Assembly: GCA_000432155.1 (NCBI GenBank)
Contig: FR888508.1
Span: forward strand, 34,041 to 98,040
Source of the DNA: Eubacterium sp. CAG:274
Lineage (GTDB): Bacteria > Bacillota > Clostridia > Lachnospirales > CAG-274
DNA length: 64,000 nucleotides
Direction: 5' to 3'
The notes beneath the pieces are model-generated. The model did no database searches, was not told the DNA's origin, and worked only from the letters and a program-made list of their open reading frames with translations. Of the stretch, positions 61,681-64,000 are shown one piece after another. Position numbers and translations under genes: made by a program. Each line of letters begins with the position of its first letter. Position 1 is the stretch's first letter.

Positions 61681-61715
61681 AAAAAAGAAGAACACCTGTT
61701 TAAAGATGTTCTCCT
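61681..61715 (-). terminator. Terminator of cysDN
   Basis: GAGAACA pairs with TGTTCTTC around a 12-base loop; a long T run follows on the minus strand. Confidence 0.7.
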
Positions 61716-61723
61716 TTAGAATA

Positions 61724-63412
61724 TTATTTAGATGCCTTTAAAGCAACCTTTCTGTAAGTATCAAAGTTCATCCACTTGCTAAAGAACTGGCTAGAACCCT
61801 CTGAGTCCTTATATTCTTTAAGGAAGTTTTCTACATCTTCCTGTGAATTAACCTTTATTTCAAAACCTCTACCATTTACAACTGGAGTGTTTTCATACTT
61901 ATACTGAGATACTTCAACAATATCCTTAATCTTCTTATCTCTTATACTAACAGCAACGCCGTCACGAAGTACAATAATATCGAATGTATCAGGATACTTG
62001 TAGCTTTCGCCCTCTGTTGGAATTTCATCACCAATAGTGTATGTATTCTTAACTGGCTGATACTTTAATACAGATAAACTTTCTACACTATAATAGAATT
62101 CTTCAAAAATATCGCCTCTTGCCTCTAAATCACCATTCTTAAATGATGCTCTATCAGAGAAAGAACCAGCCTTTTCGCTTAAATCTTCAACAACACCACA
62201 AGCTGATGTCATATTTGAAACTCTATCAATAAGAATAAGTTCGCCTAATGTCTTATGGTATTCAAACTTGTCTGCAACAATAGGTTCAGCAAGCTGAATT
62301 TCGCAAAGTGCAATACCATTCTTAGTTAATGATTCAGCCTTAATATGTTCCCCTGTGTTTACATCAACAGCATAGTTAATCTTTTCAACTACACAAGGAA
62401 TAGACTTTGTACCGAGCTTTACAATATAGTCCTTACCAGGATATAAAGGTTCATCGTCCATCCATAAAAGTGATACAGTAAGCTTGCCATAAGGTGCAAG
62501 ATTAGTACCCTTTACAAGTACGCAACCTCTTGAAACATCAACTTCCTTATCAAGTGTAATTGTAACAGGCTGACCCTTGAAAGCAGTATCAGAAGACTTG
62601 TCACCTACAATGATTTCCTTTACATGAGCCTTTTCATTACTTGGTAATGTTATAAGTTCATCGCCTACATTAATGCTACCTGATTCAATCTGACCCTGGA
62701 AACCTCTGAAGCTGTGGTTTGGACGGCAAACTCTCTGAACTGGCATATAGAAACCCTGTTCTTCATTCTTTTCAGATACATCAATATTTTCAAGATATGG
62801 TAAAAGAGCCTCGCCTTTGTACCAAGGGATATTTTCAGACTTAACCGTTACATTATCGCCCTCTGTAGCAGAAAGAGGAATTACTTGAACATTTTCAAGA
62901 GAAAGTTCTTTCTTGAGTTCTTCAATCTGACCAGTAATTTTGTTAAATACTTCTTCGTCATAACCTGCAAGGTCCATTTTATTTACAGCGAAAACAAAGT
63001 ATCTGATACCCATAAGCTTACAAATTCTTGCATGGCGTCTAGTCTGAACAAGAACACCCTGTGTAGCATCAATAAGAATTACAGCAAGGTCTGCAAAAGA
63101 TGCACCAACCGCCATATTTCTTGTATATTCTTCGTGACCTGGTGTATCAGCAACAATAAAACTTCTGTTGTCTGTTGTGAAATATCTGTAAGCAACATCA
63201 ATTGTAATACCCTGTTCTCTTTCAGCCATAAGACCGTCTAAAAGAAGTGAGTAGTCAATCTTACCACCTCTGCTACCTACTTTACTATCAAGCTCAAGGG
63301 CCTTTTCCTGGTCAGCATAAAGGAGCTTTGAGTCGTATAAAATATGTCCGATAAGTGTTGACTTTCCGTCATCTACACTACCACAAGTTATGAATTTAAG
63401 TAATCCTTTCAT
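61724..63412 (-). CDS. cysN: Sulfate adenylyltransferase GTPase subunit
   Basis: 562 residues. EF-Tu-like GTPase that with CysD makes adenylyl sulfate from sulfate and ATP. G1 FITCGSVDDGKSTLIGHIL at the N-terminus, G2-region AEREQGITIDVAYRYF, G3 VADTPGHEEYTRNMAVG, G4 FAVNKMDL, then beta-barrel domains with RVCRPNHSFRGFQGQIESG. Typical CysN proteins are about 475 residues; here about 110 extra C-terminal residues (from about 450, including RDGVAVSIRDKKIKDI) have no APS-kinase Walker motif. It starts one base after cysD. Confidence 0.93.
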   Translation of the reverse strand: MKGLLKFITCGSVDDGKSTLIGHILYDSKLLYADQEKALELDSKVGSRGGKIDYSLLLDGLMAEREQGITIDVAYRYFTTDNRSFIVADTPGHEEYTRNMAVGASFADLAVILIDATQGVLVQTRRHARICKLMGIRYFVFAVNKMDLAGYDEEVFNKITGQIEELKKELSLENVQVIPLSATEGDNVTVKSENIPWYKGEALLPYLENIDVSEKNEEQGFYMPVQRVCRPNHSFRGFQGQIESGSINVGDELITLPSNEKAHVKEIIVGDKSSDTAFKGQPVTITLDKEVDVSRGCVLVKGTNLAPYGKLTVSLLWMDDEPLYPGKDYIVKLGTKSIPCVVEKINYAVDVNTGEHIKAESLTKNGIALCEIQLAEPIVADKFEYHKTLGELILIDRVSNMTSACGVVEDLSEKAGSFSDRASFKNGDLEARGDIFEEFYYSVESLSVLKYQPVKNTYTIGDEIPTEGESYKYPDTFDIIVLRDGVAVSIRDKKIKDIVEVSQYKYENTPVVNGRGFEIKVNSQEDVENFLKEYKDSEGSSQFFSKWMNFDTYRKVALKASK

Positions 63413-63413
63413 T

Positions 63414-64000
63414 TTAGAAATAACCCTCCCTCTTACGGCGTTCCATACTACCGGCAGCTTCGTTATCTATTACTCTTGAAGTTCTTTCAGAAGAAACTGC
63501 ACTTAATGTTTCATCAATAATTTCATCTAATGTTGTCGCTGTAGATTCAACACCACCTGTTAATGGATAACAGCCAAGTGTTCTAAATCTTACTGACTTG
63601 TAAACTGGCTTTTCGCCTTCTTTAAGACGGAATCTGTCATCATCAACCATAATGATGTTACCATCTCTTTCAACAACTGGTCTTTCAGCTGCAAAATAAA
63701 GAGGTACAATGTCAATATTTTCTCTCTTTATGTACTGCCAAATATCCTTTTCTGTCCAGTTAGAAATAGGGAAAACTCTCATACTTTCGCCCTTTTCAAT
63801 TTTAGTGTTGTATAACTTCCACATTTCTGGACGCTGGTTCTTAGGGTCCCAAGCATGGTTTTCATTTCTGAAAGAGAAAATTCTTTCCTTTGCACGAGAT
63901 TTTTCTTCATCTCTTCTACCACCACCAAAGGCAGCTGTAAAACCGTACTTGTTAAGTGCCTGTTTAAGTGCCTGTGTCTTCATAATATCAGTATAAGCTG
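63414..64000 (-). CDS. cysD: Sulfate adenylyltransferase subunit 2, C-terminal part
   Basis: Partial gene; its 5' end lies beyond the right edge, as the frame stays open through 64000 ([15 protein letters not shown]). Visible PAPS-reductase-like ATP-pyrophosphatase features: [48 protein letters not shown], and the family end [19 protein letters not shown] with RTSRVID. CysD is normally about 300 residues, so roughly the last two-thirds is seen. It transfers AMP to sulfate, driven by GTP hydrolysis on CysN. Confidence 0.95.
   Translation of the reverse strand, partial: AYTDIMKTQALKQALNKYGFTAAFGGGRRDEEKSRAKERIFSFRNENHAWDPKNQRPEMWKLYNTKIEKGESMRVFPISNWTEKDIWQYIKRENIDIVPLYFAAERPVVERDGNIIMVDDDRFRLKEGEKPVYKSVRFRTLGCYPLTGGVESTATTLDEIIDETLSAVSSERTSRVIDNEAAGSMERRKREGYF

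Overview
The window is about 64 kb of an AT-rich genome with the gene content and signals of a low-GC Gram-positive anaerobe (Bacillota, class Clostridia). Pointers are strong GGAGG ribosome sites, a Spo0A-family DNA-binding protein, S-layer-homology (SLH) surface proteins, stalk-domain and NlpC/P60 exported proteins, and GABA fermentation through 4-hydroxybutyrate. I do not assign a genus. No rRNA, tRNA, CRISPR array, transposase or phage gene was recognised.

Layout. 1-6.1 kb: start of a Ppx/GppA gene, then the lower-glycolysis run pgk, tpiA, gpmI, eno (read right to left). 6.5-13.1 kb: Na/Pi symporter with PhoU domain, a PHP phosphatase, a stalk-domain exported protein, an MBL hydrolase, a VOC protein, CorA and an HD protein. 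13.1-16.1 kb: a cluster of GTTACA motifs, an aminotransferase, a candidate structured RNA of about 200 nt, and a hairpin-array element flanked by 26-bp direct repeats. 16.1-24.3 kb: dipeptidase, a DUF1540 mini-protein, the rdgB-yfcE-tex operon, two NlpC/P60 hydrolases with WalR-like boxes, and a Spo0A-like regulator with a degenerate receiver. 24.7-30.1 kb: a GABA module (permease, 4-hydroxybutyrate dehydrogenase, GABA transaminase, divergent PucR-type regulator). 30.2-38.2 kb: C39-like peptidase, cyclopropane synthase, SbcC/SbcD, a zinc-ribbon membrane protein.

38.3-53.1 kb is the most distinctive part: a haem-acquisition locus. A 1451-residue NEAT-domain protein and a Shp-domain protein are both anchored by SLH repeats. 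They are followed by an IsdE-like lipoprotein, a FecCD-type permease and an ATPase. Directly upstream is a regulator that appears to join a DtxR-like winged helix to a cytoplasmic NEAT-like domain, and a dyad operator sits just after the -10 of the NEAT-gene promoter. Divergent from the regulator are a CydDC-like heterodimeric ABC exporter, a YgbA-type cysteine-rich protein and a DUF454 membrane protein, with a TrxR-like flavoprotein next door.

53.2-64 kb: pabA-pabB-pabC (p-aminobenzoate for folate) behind a leader terminator, cstA, xpt-pbuX, an AzgA-type purine permease, and cysN with a partial cysD.

A second thread is a dispersed repeat made of three consecutive small hairpins. Three clear copies and one decayed copy lie in gene-end intergenic regions; loops and frame are conserved while stems change in a compensated way.
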